Of a DNA stretch of 5,593 bases, positions 1 through 5,553 are shown in pieces. The notes beneath the pieces are model-generated. The model made no database searches. It was not told where the DNA came from and was given only the letters and a program-made list of their open reading frames with translations. The translations under genes and the position numbers were made by a program. The stretch lies in NCBI GenBank assembly GCA_900320235.1, contig ONRO01000047.1:1-5593 (forward strand). Reading direction: 5' to 3'. The stretch is from an uncultured Eubacteriales bacterium. Lineage in GTDB: Bacteria; Bacillota; Clostridia; Oscillospirales; Acutalibacteraceae. Position 1 is the first letter of the stretch; each line of letters begins with the position of its first letter.

Positions 1-330
1 AACAAAACAGCTGAGTCTAAATTCACAGTAACAGTTGTAAAGAGCATGGCACTCACAAATATTTCACTTATCAACAAGGATACAACTGTCAAGACAAACA
101 CAACGATCACAATTTCAGGAAGAGCAGTAGGCGGCACAAAGCCGATCACATATCAGTTCTTCTTCAAGAGATCTTCCAACACAAAGTGGAACAAGCTCAG
201 CTATGGTAATGCAAAGCAGACATATGCTAAGTTTACACCCACAGCAGCTGCTGATTACGATCTCAGAGCAGTTGCAGTTGATGCAAACGGAACAGTATCT
301 GCTAAGACCTACACAATCACAGCAAAATAA
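1..330 (+). CDS. C-terminal end of a tandem beta-sandwich repeat protein, probably secreted or surface (5' end outside window)
   Basis: The frame is open from the first base and stops at 328-330, giving the last 109 residues of a longer protein. An internal ATG at position 46 is not the true start, because coding sequence in the same style continues upstream of it and no ribosome binding site precedes it. Residues 15-109 form one Ig-like/triple-tyrosine-like beta-sandwich unit: Thr/Lys/Ala-rich alternating strands, a GRAVGGTKPITYQFFFK core (about residues 41-57) and a FTPTAAADYDLRAVAVDANG stretch (about 78-97). Residues 1-14 (NKTAESKFTVTVVK) resemble the last 14 (NGTVSAKTYTITAK), which suggests that a preceding copy of the same domain ends at the window edge. 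Such repeats are often the C-terminal part of large extracellular proteins in ruminococci. The catalytic or binding part, if any, is not visible, so the function is unknown. No sortase motif, dockerin or membrane anchor is seen at the C-terminus. Codon choice is very uniform (AAG, ACA, ATC, GCA), unlike the downstream genes. Confidence 0.85.
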   Translation, partial: NKTAESKFTVTVVKSMALTNISLINKDTTVKTNTTITISGRAVGGTKPITYQFFFKRSSNTKWNKLSYGNAKQTYAKFTPTAAADYDLRAVAVDANGTVSAKTYTITAK

Positions 331-363
331 AACAGTATAATGCCTTGAAAAGGCATATTAAGG

Positions 364-393
364 ACTGCCGCAGAGTAATCTGCGGCAGTTTTT
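364..393 (+). terminator. Rho-independent terminator of the repeat-protein gene
   Basis: A perfect 11-bp stem (364-374 with 379-389) closes a GTAA loop (375-378), which is a GNRA-type tetraloop. A run of five T (389-393) follows, the first T being part of the stem. The terminator begins 34 bases after the stop codon. A smaller hairpin lies just upstream (about 340-346 with 350-356, TGCC/GGCA core, GAA loop) and may protect the 3' end of the mRNA. Together they isolate the upstream gene from the methionine synthase operon. Confidence 0.93.
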
Positions 394-460
394 CCAGCTT
401 TAAAGAGAAGCAGTGATTTATGAGTCTGGCGAGTTTGTCACACGTCTTTTTGTTTTCAGG

Positions 461-550
461 CATCAGTCAGTTTAGTATGAGATTGTTCAGGGTTGTTAAG
501 CTTATTATTAGTTTAAAACATCAGTCAGTTCCGTGTGAGTGTGTCAGGTT
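461..550. repeat. Imperfect direct repeat pair, 58-base spacing
   Basis: CATCAGTCAGTT occurs at 461-472 and again, identically, at 519-530. The similarity continues loosely downstream: each copy is followed by a GTnTGAG segment and then by a TTCAGG or GTCAGG segment (about 476-491 and 534-548). Two copies are too few to define an iteron or CRISPR array, and the identical core is only 12 bases. Confidence 0.55.
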
Positions 551-627
551 TGTACCACTTCTGATTTAATCTCTTTTTCTGATTTTATAGCATAAGACGT
601 TCCCTTACGGAAACGCGTCAAAAGAAA

Positions 628-644
628 GGCAGCGTTACGCTGCC
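628..644. other. Perfect 7-bp hairpin with three-base loop
   Basis: GGCAGCG (628-634) pairs perfectly with CGCTGCC (638-644) around a TTA loop. No T-tract follows, so it is not a terminator on the + strand. Just upstream, 598-603 and 609-615 can form another hairpin with one bulged base, so this is one of several adjacent stem-loops. Confidence 0.6.
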
Positions 645-818
645 GGCACGCCGTTCGTGTAAAATAATTCTGGGAGTTTTTAGGCAGAAAGAATATCAGC
701 AGTTCAGGCTCAAAAAAGCCGGGCGGTGCCGGAGAAAAATTTTTATAGGCTATCAAAACCGTGAATCAAGGGTGCAGGGCACCCAGGGCACTTCCTGCGT
801 GCGCGTCACGCTGCCGAC
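632..818. repeat. Duplicated 16-base motif in the hairpin cluster, 171 bases apart
   Basis: GCGTTACGCTGCCGGC at 632-647 and GCGTCACGCTGCCGAC at 803-818 match at 14 of 16 positions, including a shared ACGCTGCCG core. Each copy contains the right arm of a local hairpin. The recurrence suggests a modular repeat element rather than chance, though two copies in one region is limited evidence. Confidence 0.5.
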
Positions 819-822
819 GGTT
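757..822. other. Nested stem-loop structure upstream of the methionine synthase promoter
   Basis: An outer 6-bp stem (AACCGT 757-762 with ACGGTT 817-822) encloses two inner hairpins: GGGTGC/GCACCC (770-775 with 779-784, AGG loop) and GCGTG/CACGC (797-801 with 807-811). An alternative pairing of GCAGG (774-778) with CCTGC (794-798) would disrupt the first inner hairpin, so two exclusive folds are possible. The outer stem ends on the first bases of the proposed -35 box, so the structure lies upstream of the predicted transcript and would act, if at all, as DNA or as a separate RNA. Confidence 0.45.
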
Positions 823-849
823 GAATATTAGGGTGTTGTATGATATAAT
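821..849 (+). promoter_or_regulatory. Sigma-A-type promoter for the methionine synthase operon
   Basis: The -35 box TTGAAT (821-826) and the perfect -10 box TATAAT (844-849) are separated by 17 bases, and TG at 841-842 makes an extended -10. Transcription would start near 856, leaving a leader of only about 40 bases. That is too short for a SAM or cobalamin riboswitch, so control would have to come from a repressor, an upstream element or another promoter. Confidence 0.75.
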
Positions 850-880
850 AAAAAAATATAAATGGTGAGCTATGAGCGGA

Positions 881-888
881 AAAGGAGG
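881..888 (+). promoter_or_regulatory. Ribosome binding site that fixes the GTG start of the reactivation protein
   Basis: AAAGGAGG is a near-perfect Shine-Dalgarno sequence. It lies eight bases before the GTG at 897-899, which supports that codon over the in-frame ATG codons at 915 and 918. Confidence 0.85.
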
Positions 889-896
889 CTGATTGT

Positions 897-1490
897 GTGA
901 AAAGCTCAGATATAATGATGATAAGAGCGGCTTCTGATGAAGTTGAGATCAACAGGAACGAGCTTGCTCAGCGACTCGGAACAGCAAGAGGTTACAGCAG
1001 TGAACTGATAGAAAGCTGCCGTGAAAAGCTGATGAAGGTTATAAGCTATAAATGCGTATATATCCGGATTCCGGTTCAGAAACCTCAGGAAAATGTATGT
1101 GACTTCGGGTTTATGAGAGTCGGGAGCAGATATTTGTATAATAATCTGAGGGATTGCGATGAAGCTTTTGCAATGGCACTCACTTCAGGAATAGCCGTTG
1201 ACAGGGAACTTGCAAAACTCAGAGTGATATCTCAGGCGGAACATTTTGTCACGGATGCTCTCGCTTCTGCAGCGATAGATTCATTTGCGGATTATGCGGT
1301 AAGTAAAATGAGTAACGGACTTCAGTGTGTGCCAAGGTTCAGCCCGGGATATGGTGATTTTTCGCTTGAATTTCAGAAGCCGTTTCTTGAACGTCTGAAC
1401 GGTCACGGTCTTCTGGGAATAACGCTGAGCAGCGCATATCTTATGACACCTGTAAAATCAATAACTGCCATAATGGGGATTAAAAAATGA
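897..1490 (+). CDS. Stand-alone vitamin B12-dependent methionine synthase activation-domain protein
   Basis: This 197-residue protein matches the C-terminal SAM-binding reactivation module of cobalamin-dependent methionine synthase, here encoded separately. In MetH that module binds S-adenosylmethionine and remethylates cob(II)alamin under reducing conditions after accidental oxidation. The key motif is RFSPGYGD at residues 147-154, equivalent to the RxxxGY signature that contacts SAM in MetH. Near the C-terminus, LMTPVKSITAIMGI (182-195) fits the conserved end of the module (M-x-P-x-K-S). A helical region (about 85-138) precedes the motif, as in the family. The N-terminal 50 residues are predicted mostly helical and charged. 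No signal peptide or membrane segment is present, so it should be cytosolic. The GTG start is supported by its ribosome binding site. The stop codon overlaps the metH start in ATGA, implying coupled translation and a roughly matched supply of the two proteins. The electron donor cannot be inferred from this window. Confidence 0.88.
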   Translation: MKSSDIMMIRAASDEVEINRNELAQRLGTARGYSSELIESCREKLMKVISYKCVYIRIPVQKPQENVCDFGFMRVGSRYLYNNLRDCDEAFAMALTSGIAVDRELAKLRVISQAEHFVTDALASAAIDSFADYAVSKMSNGLQCVPRFSPGYGDFSLEFQKPFLERLNGHGLLGITLSSAYLMTPVKSITAIMGIKK

Positions 1491-3850
1491 AAAAAATAAC
1501 TGAACTGATAAAAGAACAAAGAGTGTATTTTGACGGAGGAACAGGAACTCTCCTTCAGTCAATGGGTCTTCCGGCAGGACAATCGCCGGAACTGTGGAAT
1601 ATTACAGAACCTGAAAAAATCATTTCGCTTCATAATATGTATTTTGATGCCGGCGCTCATATTGTTAAAACAAATACCTTCGGTGTGAACCGGGAAAAAT
1701 TTGAAAATTACGCTGAGCTTATCAGAGCAGGAATAAACTGTGCAAAAACTGCTGCAAAGGGCAGGGAAAATGCATATGTTGCATATGATATGGGACCGAC
1801 AGGTCAGCTTCTTGAGCCTCTCGGTCAGCTCAGATTTGAGGACGCTGTTTCAATATTTGCTGATAACGTAAAGGTTGCCGCCGAAAGCGGAGCAGATCTG
1901 ATTCTGATTGAAACCATGAACGACAGCTATGAAACAAAGGCAGCTGTTCTTGCAGCAAAGGAAAACAGCGATCTGCCTGTATTTGTGACAAATGTATTTG
2001 ACGCATCAGGAAAGCTGATGACAGGCGCTGACCCGGCAGCAATGACAGCTATGCTTGAGGGACTGAGGGTGGACGCAGTCGGAATGAACTGTTCACTCGG
2101 ACCTGATCTTATGCTTGAAATCATGGAGCAGTTTGCTAAGTATTCGTCACTTCCTGTGATCGTCAATCCGAACGCAGGACTGCCTGAGGTTCGTGACGGT
2201 GAAACAGTCTATAATATCGGTGCAGAAGAATTTTCTGACTATATGGTACAACTGACACAGAGGGGGGCGACAATCCTCGGCGGCTGCTGCGGAACAACAC
2301 CGGAATTCATAGCAAAAACAATTGAAAAAACCAGGGACCTTCCGTATAGGGTTCCTGAGAAAAAGAATCTGACCGTTGTATCTTCATATACCCATGCAGT
2401 ATTCGTTGATGAGGATCCTGTGCTTATAGGGGAAAGAATAAACCCGACAGGAAAGCCAAAGCTCAGGGAAGCACTGCGAAGCGGAGACCTTAATTACATA
2501 CTTAACGAAGCAATAAAGCAGACTGATGCAGGCTGTCATATACTTGATGTAAATGTCGGACTGCCGGAAATAAACGAAACAGAAATGATGAAAAAATGTG
2601 TTGCGGCAATACAGTCTGTGTCAGATCTTCCGCTGCAGATAGATTCCACAAAGCCCGATACACTTGAGGCAGCGATGCGTATGTATAACGGAAAGCCGCT
2701 TGTGAACTCAGTGAACGGCACAGAGGAAAGCATGAAAAATGTACTGCCACTTGTTGCAAAATACGGCGGCGGACTAATTGCTCTGACAATTGATGAAAAG
2801 GGTATACCTGAAACTGCAAAGGGACGTGCTGAGGTAGCTGAAATGATTATCAGGCGTGCGGCAGAGTACGGCATCGACAAAAAAGAAATAATAGTCGATC
2901 CGCTTGCGCTGACAATTTCATCAAATCCGGAAAGTGCAAAGGTGACGCTTGATGCAGTTCGTATGATAAGGAAGCTCGGTGTAAAAACAAGTCTTGGAAT
3001 ATCAAATATATCCTTCGGACTTCCGCAAAGAGAGCTGATTACGTCAACTTTCTATGCAAATGCACTTCAGACAGGACTCAACTGTGCGATAATGAACCCG
3101 TTCTCAGCAGCAATGATGAATGTATATTATGCATACAGAGCACTGAATATGCTCGACAGCGGATGCACTGACTATATCGGTTATGCATCAGCATCAGCTG
3201 ATAACAGTACAAAGACAAATGCGCCGAAAACAGAGGAAAACCTGCATACATCGATCGTCAAGGGACTGAAGGAAAGCGCAGCACAGAAAACTGAAGAGCT
3301 GATAAAGGATACCGCGCCGCTTGACATAATCAACGGACATATCATACCTGCCCTCAATGAGATCGGAACAGCATTTGAACAGAAAAAAGCATATCTTCCG
3401 CAGCTGCTTATGAGTGCTGATGCTGCCTCAGCTGCATTTGAAGTGGTGAAAAGGAATATTCCTGCGGAGCAGAGCGATAAGAGCAAGGCAATAGTTCTTG
3501 CAACAGTACAGGGAGATATACATGATATCGGAAAAAACATTGTGAAGGTGCTGATGGAAAGCTACGGATTTACGGTTTACGACTTGGGCAGAGATGTTCC
3601 GCCGGAAAAGATCAGGGATTGTGCGCTTGAGCATAACTGCAAGCTTGTCGGGCTCAGTGCGCTTATGACAACAACTGTTCCGGCAATGGCGGAAACAATA
3701 AAGCTTCTGAATGAAACTGACCGCAGTATCAGGGTGATAGTCGGCGGCGCAGTTCTTAATCAGGAATATGCTGATATGATAGGCGCAGATCACTACGGAC
3801 CTGATGCTATGGATAGTGTCCGTTATGCCGAAGCATTCTATAATGCATAA
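1487..3850 (+). CDS. metH: Cobalamin-dependent methionine synthase lacking the reactivation domain
   Basis: This 787-residue cytosolic enzyme transfers the methyl group of 5-methyltetrahydrofolate to homocysteine through protein-bound cobalamin, giving methionine and tetrahydrofolate. Domains in order: homocysteine-binding barrel (about 1-285) with FDGGTGTLLQ at 15-24, GPTGQLLEPLG at 103-113 and the zinc ligands Cys202 (NCSLGP), Cys267 and Cys268 (GGCCGTTP); pterin-binding barrel (about 300-560) with GERINPTGK at 315-323, DVNVGLPE at 354-361, QIDSTKP at 384-390 and LVNSVNG at 405-411; helical cap (about 580-655) with LPQLLMSADAASAAF at 637-651; cobalamin-binding Rossmann domain (about 665-787) with GDIHDIGKNIV at 676-686, where Asp677-His679-Gly682 is the DxHxxG motif and His679 the expected lower cobalt ligand, plus SALMTTTVPAM (724-734) and GG at 753-754. 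It ends right after the cobalamin domain, whereas the E. coli enzyme is about 1,200 residues long and carries a reactivation domain. That domain is supplied by the gene just upstream. GGGGA at 1475-1479 is a weak ribosome binding site inside that gene. All key residues appear intact. Confidence 0.96.
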   Translation: MKKITELIKEQRVYFDGGTGTLLQSMGLPAGQSPELWNITEPEKIISLHNMYFDAGAHIVKTNTFGVNREKFENYAELIRAGINCAKTAAKGRENAYVAYDMGPTGQLLEPLGQLRFEDAVSIFADNVKVAAESGADLILIETMNDSYETKAAVLAAKENSDLPVFVTNVFDASGKLMTGADPAAMTAMLEGLRVDAVGMNCSLGPDLMLEIMEQFAKYSSLPVIVNPNAGLPEVRDGETVYNIGAEEFSDYMVQLTQRGATILGGCCGTTPEFIAKTIEKTRDLPYRVPEKKNLTVVSSYTHAVFVDEDPVLIGERINPTGKPKLREALRSGDLNYILNEAIKQTDAGCHILDVNVGLPEINETEMMKKCVAAIQSVSDLPLQIDSTKPDTLEAAMRMYNGKPLVNSVNGTEESMKNVLPLVAKYGGGLIALTIDEKGIPETAKGRAEVAEMIIRRAAEYGIDKKEIIVDPLALTISSNPESAKVTLDAVRMIRKLGVKTSLGISNISFGLPQRELITSTFYANALQTGLNCAIMNPFSAAMMNVYYAYRALNMLDSGCTDYIGYASASADNSTKTNAPKTEENLHTSIVKGLKESAAQKTEELIKDTAPLDIINGHIIPALNEIGTAFEQKKAYLPQLLMSADAASAAFEVVKRNIPAEQSDKSKAIVLATVQGDIHDIGKNIVKVLMESYGFTVYDLGRDVPPEKIRDCALEHNCKLVGLSALMTTTVPAMAETIKLLNETDRSIRVIVGGAVLNQEYADMIGADHYGPDAMDSVRYAEAFYNA

Positions 3851-3885
3851 ATAACGGTCGGCTCAGCATAATTATTATCAACTGC

Positions 3886-3927
3886 GGAAACACTGGATAA
3901 GAGAGATGAATACAGCTCGGTGTTTCC
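3886..3927 (+). other. Strong intercistronic hairpin after metH, no T-tract
   Basis: GGAAACAC (3886-3893) pairs perfectly with GTGTTTCC (3920-3927). The stem extends to about 11 bp with two G-T wobbles (3894-3896 with 3917-3919) around a 20-base loop. No T-run follows, so it is probably not a terminator. It could stabilise the metH message against 3' decay, act as a partial processing point, or bind a protein. It ends ten bases before the next ribosome binding site. Confidence 0.55.
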
Positions 3928-3936
3928 TCAAAGCAC

Positions 3937-3943
3937 AGGGGAG
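3937..3943 (+). promoter_or_regulatory. Ribosome binding site that fixes the ATG start of the SpoIIM-family gene
   Basis: AGGGGAG lies nine bases before the ATG at 3953. The frame is also open to a GTG at 3920, but that codon sits in the arm of a hairpin with no Shine-Dalgarno in front of it, and the ribosome binding site itself falls after it. The ATG is therefore preferred. Confidence 0.75.
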
Positions 3944-3952
3944 ATAATAATT

Positions 3953-4600
3953 ATGAAGAATATAATTTTAGCCGGAAGGATAAGAAATAGTTTTTTTCCG
4001 GAAAAAAACGGGACAAATATCAGAAAAAATCTGTTGTGGGCAGTATTTATCTGTATAGCGGCAGCCGGAGCAGCGGTCGGTGCATTGAGTGGAAAATTTG
4101 CAGACAGCGAACTGATGAAATCGCTTGATATAATTTTTCTGACGAATATGCAGCTGAGAACAGGAACAGAAATATTCCGGCTGTTCACGGCATCATTTGC
4201 ATCAAATTTCATTTTTCTGCTGGCGGTCTTTCTGACAGGCCTTACTTTGTGGGGAGAGGCAGCAGTACCGTTTCTGCCTTTTATCAAGGGCTACGGATAT
4301 GGACTGACAGCTGGATATATCTATTCACAGTATGGTATTCCCGGGATATTCTGTAATATCCTTGTGATATTGCCGGGGGCATTTTTATTTGCTCTTGTGA
4401 TCTCAGCGGCGGCCAAAGAAGCCTTTTCAAATTCGCTGATGCTTGTATCGATGTTTCTTAAAAGAGCAGTAAGAGATGATCCGGCTGTGCGGATAAAGCA
4501 GTATATGCTGTCAATGCTGTGGCTGTTGTTTTTAACAGCTATGGCATCAGCAGCAGATATGATTTTTTCTTTGATGTTTTCATGGATATTCGGCTTTTGA
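3953..4600 (+). CDS. SpoIIM-family integral membrane protein (stage II sporulation protein M-like)
   Basis: This 215-residue protein has about five hydrophobic segments (near residues 27-46, 80-100, 105-125, 129-153 and 185-213) and no signal peptide. Its middle matches SpoIIM of Bacillus in order and spacing: a membrane segment with LTGLTLWG (94-101), then FIKGYGYGLTAGYIYSQYG (110-128, compare the FxKGxxxGFTxGF motif), then the IPGIFCNILVILPG block (129-142). The length equals that of typical SpoIIM. In endospore formers SpoIIM joins SpoIID and SpoIIP in remodelling septal peptidoglycan during engulfment; more distant family members occur in non-sporulating bacteria with unknown roles. Whether this one acts in sporulation cannot be told from the window. 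The family assignment is fairly firm, orthology with SpoIIM proper less so. No terminator separates it from metH 102 bases upstream, so read-through is possible. A 38-base gap without a terminator leads to the next gene, suggesting cotranscription. Confidence 0.75.
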   Translation: MKNIILAGRIRNSFFPEKNGTNIRKNLLWAVFICIAAAGAAVGALSGKFADSELMKSLDIIFLTNMQLRTGTEIFRLFTASFASNFIFLLAVFLTGLTLWGEAAVPFLPFIKGYGYGLTAGYIYSQYGIPGIFCNILVILPGAFLFALVISAAAKEAFSNSLMLVSMFLKRAVRDDPAVRIKQYMLSMLWLLFLTAMASAADMIFSLMFSWIFGF

Positions 4601-4624
4601 TCATGTGTGAATAAATAAGAATAT

Positions 4625-4630
4625 AGGAAG
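4625..4630 (+). promoter_or_regulatory. Ribosome binding site that fixes the ATG start of the last gene
   Basis: AGGAAG lies eight bases before the ATG at 4639. An in-frame GTG at 4630 overlaps this site and has no Shine-Dalgarno of its own at the right distance, so ATG 4639 is chosen. Confidence 0.72.
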
Positions 4631-4638
4631 TGTATTTA

Positions 4639-5553
4639 ATGAAGGGAAAGAAAAAAAGGGTATATGGTCTTGCTGATTTTTTCGGCGGATATATGGATGA
4701 ATTAGGACAGCTTACGCTTGTGAACCTGATGTTCTCAGTTCCGGCTGTGCTATTCATTGGAGCTTTTCTTCTGATAAATATGTATGTATCACAGAGTATT
4801 TTTGTACTGCTTCTGATAATACCTTTGCTTTCACCGTTTACAGCGGGTCTTTTCAATATTGCAAAACGACTGACGCTCGGAGAAGAAATAAAAGCATGGC
4901 GGGATTTCAGCTTTGGAATAAAATCAGGCTGGAAAGCTTTTCTGATAAACGGAATAATTGCGTATCCGATTATCAGCGGAATAATCCTGACATTTTCGCT
5001 GTACAGGGGCGGATTGTCAAATCCTGTGATACTTGCAGCATTTATTTCAAGCCTTGTATTTGTGATTTTCTATATCTGCTTTGAAAACTCATTTCTGACA
5101 ATGCTTGTTACAATTGACATCAGTGCTGGTCAGGCAGTAAAAAACGCTGTTCTGCTTTTTATCGGCGGATTTGGCGGACATATAAAGGTAATACTTTCAT
5201 ATATGCTGATGTCTGCACTTATTTTTTCCGGGCTGATGATCACAGGTGACGTACTTATTTCGCTTATAATGCTTGCAGTACCGTTCATACTTCTTATGCC
5301 TGTACTTTGCTCATATATTGTAGTTTATAATACATTTATAACGCTTGAGAAAAAGGTAGTGATTTCAGAAAAGCCGGGCAGTGATAATGCTGAAAAAAAG
5401 CCTCAAAAGGAAGAAAGCCCTGAAGCGGACAGGGAAGAGCTTGAAAAGCTCTCACAGGGAAACCCGGAGGAATTCGTTTTTGTCAGCGGCAGAATGCTGA
5501 AAAGAAAGAAAATCAAGGAAATGCTGTCAGCTTCTGAATACAAAGAAAACTGA
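4639..5553 (+). CDS. DUF624/YesL-like polytopic membrane protein with charged cytoplasmic tail
   Basis: This 304-residue protein has about six hydrophobic segments (near 26-47, 52-75, 99-121, 128-148, 185-202 and 205-232). It begins with a basic stretch (KGKKKR, 2-7), favouring a cytoplasmic N-terminus. The first third resembles the YesL/DUF624 family: a DxxxLxxxNLxF pattern at 20-32, then SPFTAGLFNIAKRLTLGEE (65-83), then WRDFSFGIKSGWKAFLING (87-105), equivalent to the P-x-x-AGL...R...GE...W-x-DF...G-x-K-x-x-W pattern of that family. YesL-type proteins often sit beside carbohydrate uptake genes, but their biochemical role is unknown. The last 69 residues (236-304) form a highly charged, probably disordered or helical tail rich in Glu and Lys, ending in a basic patch (LKRKKIK, 287-293); this tail is longer than I would expect for a plain DUF624 protein. 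It follows the SpoIIM-family gene closely on the same strand, so the two may act together at the membrane. The family call rests on pattern memory and is moderate. Confidence 0.68.
   Translation: MKGKKKRVYGLADFFGGYMDELGQLTLVNLMFSVPAVLFIGAFLLINMYVSQSIFVLLLIIPLLSPFTAGLFNIAKRLTLGEEIKAWRDFSFGIKSGWKAFLINGIIAYPIISGIILTFSLYRGGLSNPVILAAFISSLVFVIFYICFENSFLTMLVTIDISAGQAVKNAVLLFIGGFGGHIKVILSYMLMSALIFSGLMITGDVLISLIMLAVPFILLMPVLCSYIVVYNTFITLEKKVVISEKPGSDNAEKKPQKEESPEADREELEKLSQGNPEEFVFVSGRMLKRKKIKEMLSASEYKEN

Larger units (their letters stand above)
394..820. other. Long intergenic stretch without a convincing gene; repeats and GC-rich hairpins
   Basis: No reading frame here has both a ribosome binding site and protein-like composition. 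The left part (394-595) is T-rich and holds a direct repeat pair with 58-base spacing. The right part (about 596-822) is patchily GC-rich with many CpG steps and several short perfect hairpins, including 628-634/638-644, 770-775/779-784 and 797-801/807-811. AACCGT at 757-762 can pair with ACGGTT at 817-822 to enclose the last two, and CCGGCA at 643-648 can pair with TGCCGG at 727-732. This composition differs from the flanking genes. It may be a dispersed intergenic repeat or a structured RNA; no known RNA family was recognised. I saw no SAM riboswitch or cobalamin riboswitch signature. Confidence 0.6.

Noticed and set aside
461..550. Possible CRISPR-like array
   Set aside because: There are only two copies of a 12-base identity, with poorly conserved flanks and no cas genes in the window.
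584..592. Extended -10-like box (TGCTATAAA) on the - strand
   Set aside because: The nearest -35-like TTGACG (614-619 on the - strand) is too far away for a standard spacer, and no gene lies downstream on that strand before the terminator region.
544..756. Seventy-codon frame on the - strand starting with TTG (MIAYKNFSPAPPGFF...)
   Set aside because: No ribosome binding site precedes the TTG start, the frame runs through the hairpin cluster, and no domain is recognised. It may be a recurrent by-product of the repeat element; a homologue search limited to non-repeat contexts would settle it.
1830..3793. Several long open frames on the - strand opposite metH
   Set aside because: They are antisense shadows of a gene with complete, well-conserved domains. 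They lack ribosome binding sites and have biased compositions (Ser/Phe/Ile-rich) typical of reverse-strand reading.
3875..3903. Possible promoter for the SpoIIM-family gene (TTATCA, 17 bases, TAAGAG)
   Set aside because: Both boxes match the consensus poorly and overlap the strong hairpin at 3886-3927; there is not enough evidence to list it as a promoter.
3920..3952. Upstream GTG start giving an 11-residue N-terminal extension to the SpoIIM-family protein
   Set aside because: The Shine-Dalgarno AGGGGAG at 3937-3943 lies inside the extension and is correctly placed for ATG 3953, while GTG 3920 sits in a hairpin arm without a ribosome binding site.
4896..5084. Sixty-two-codon + strand frame inside the last gene
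   Set aside because: It overlaps the YesL-like gene in another frame and has no recognisable domain, and the overlapping reading has clear membrane segments that explain the base pattern.
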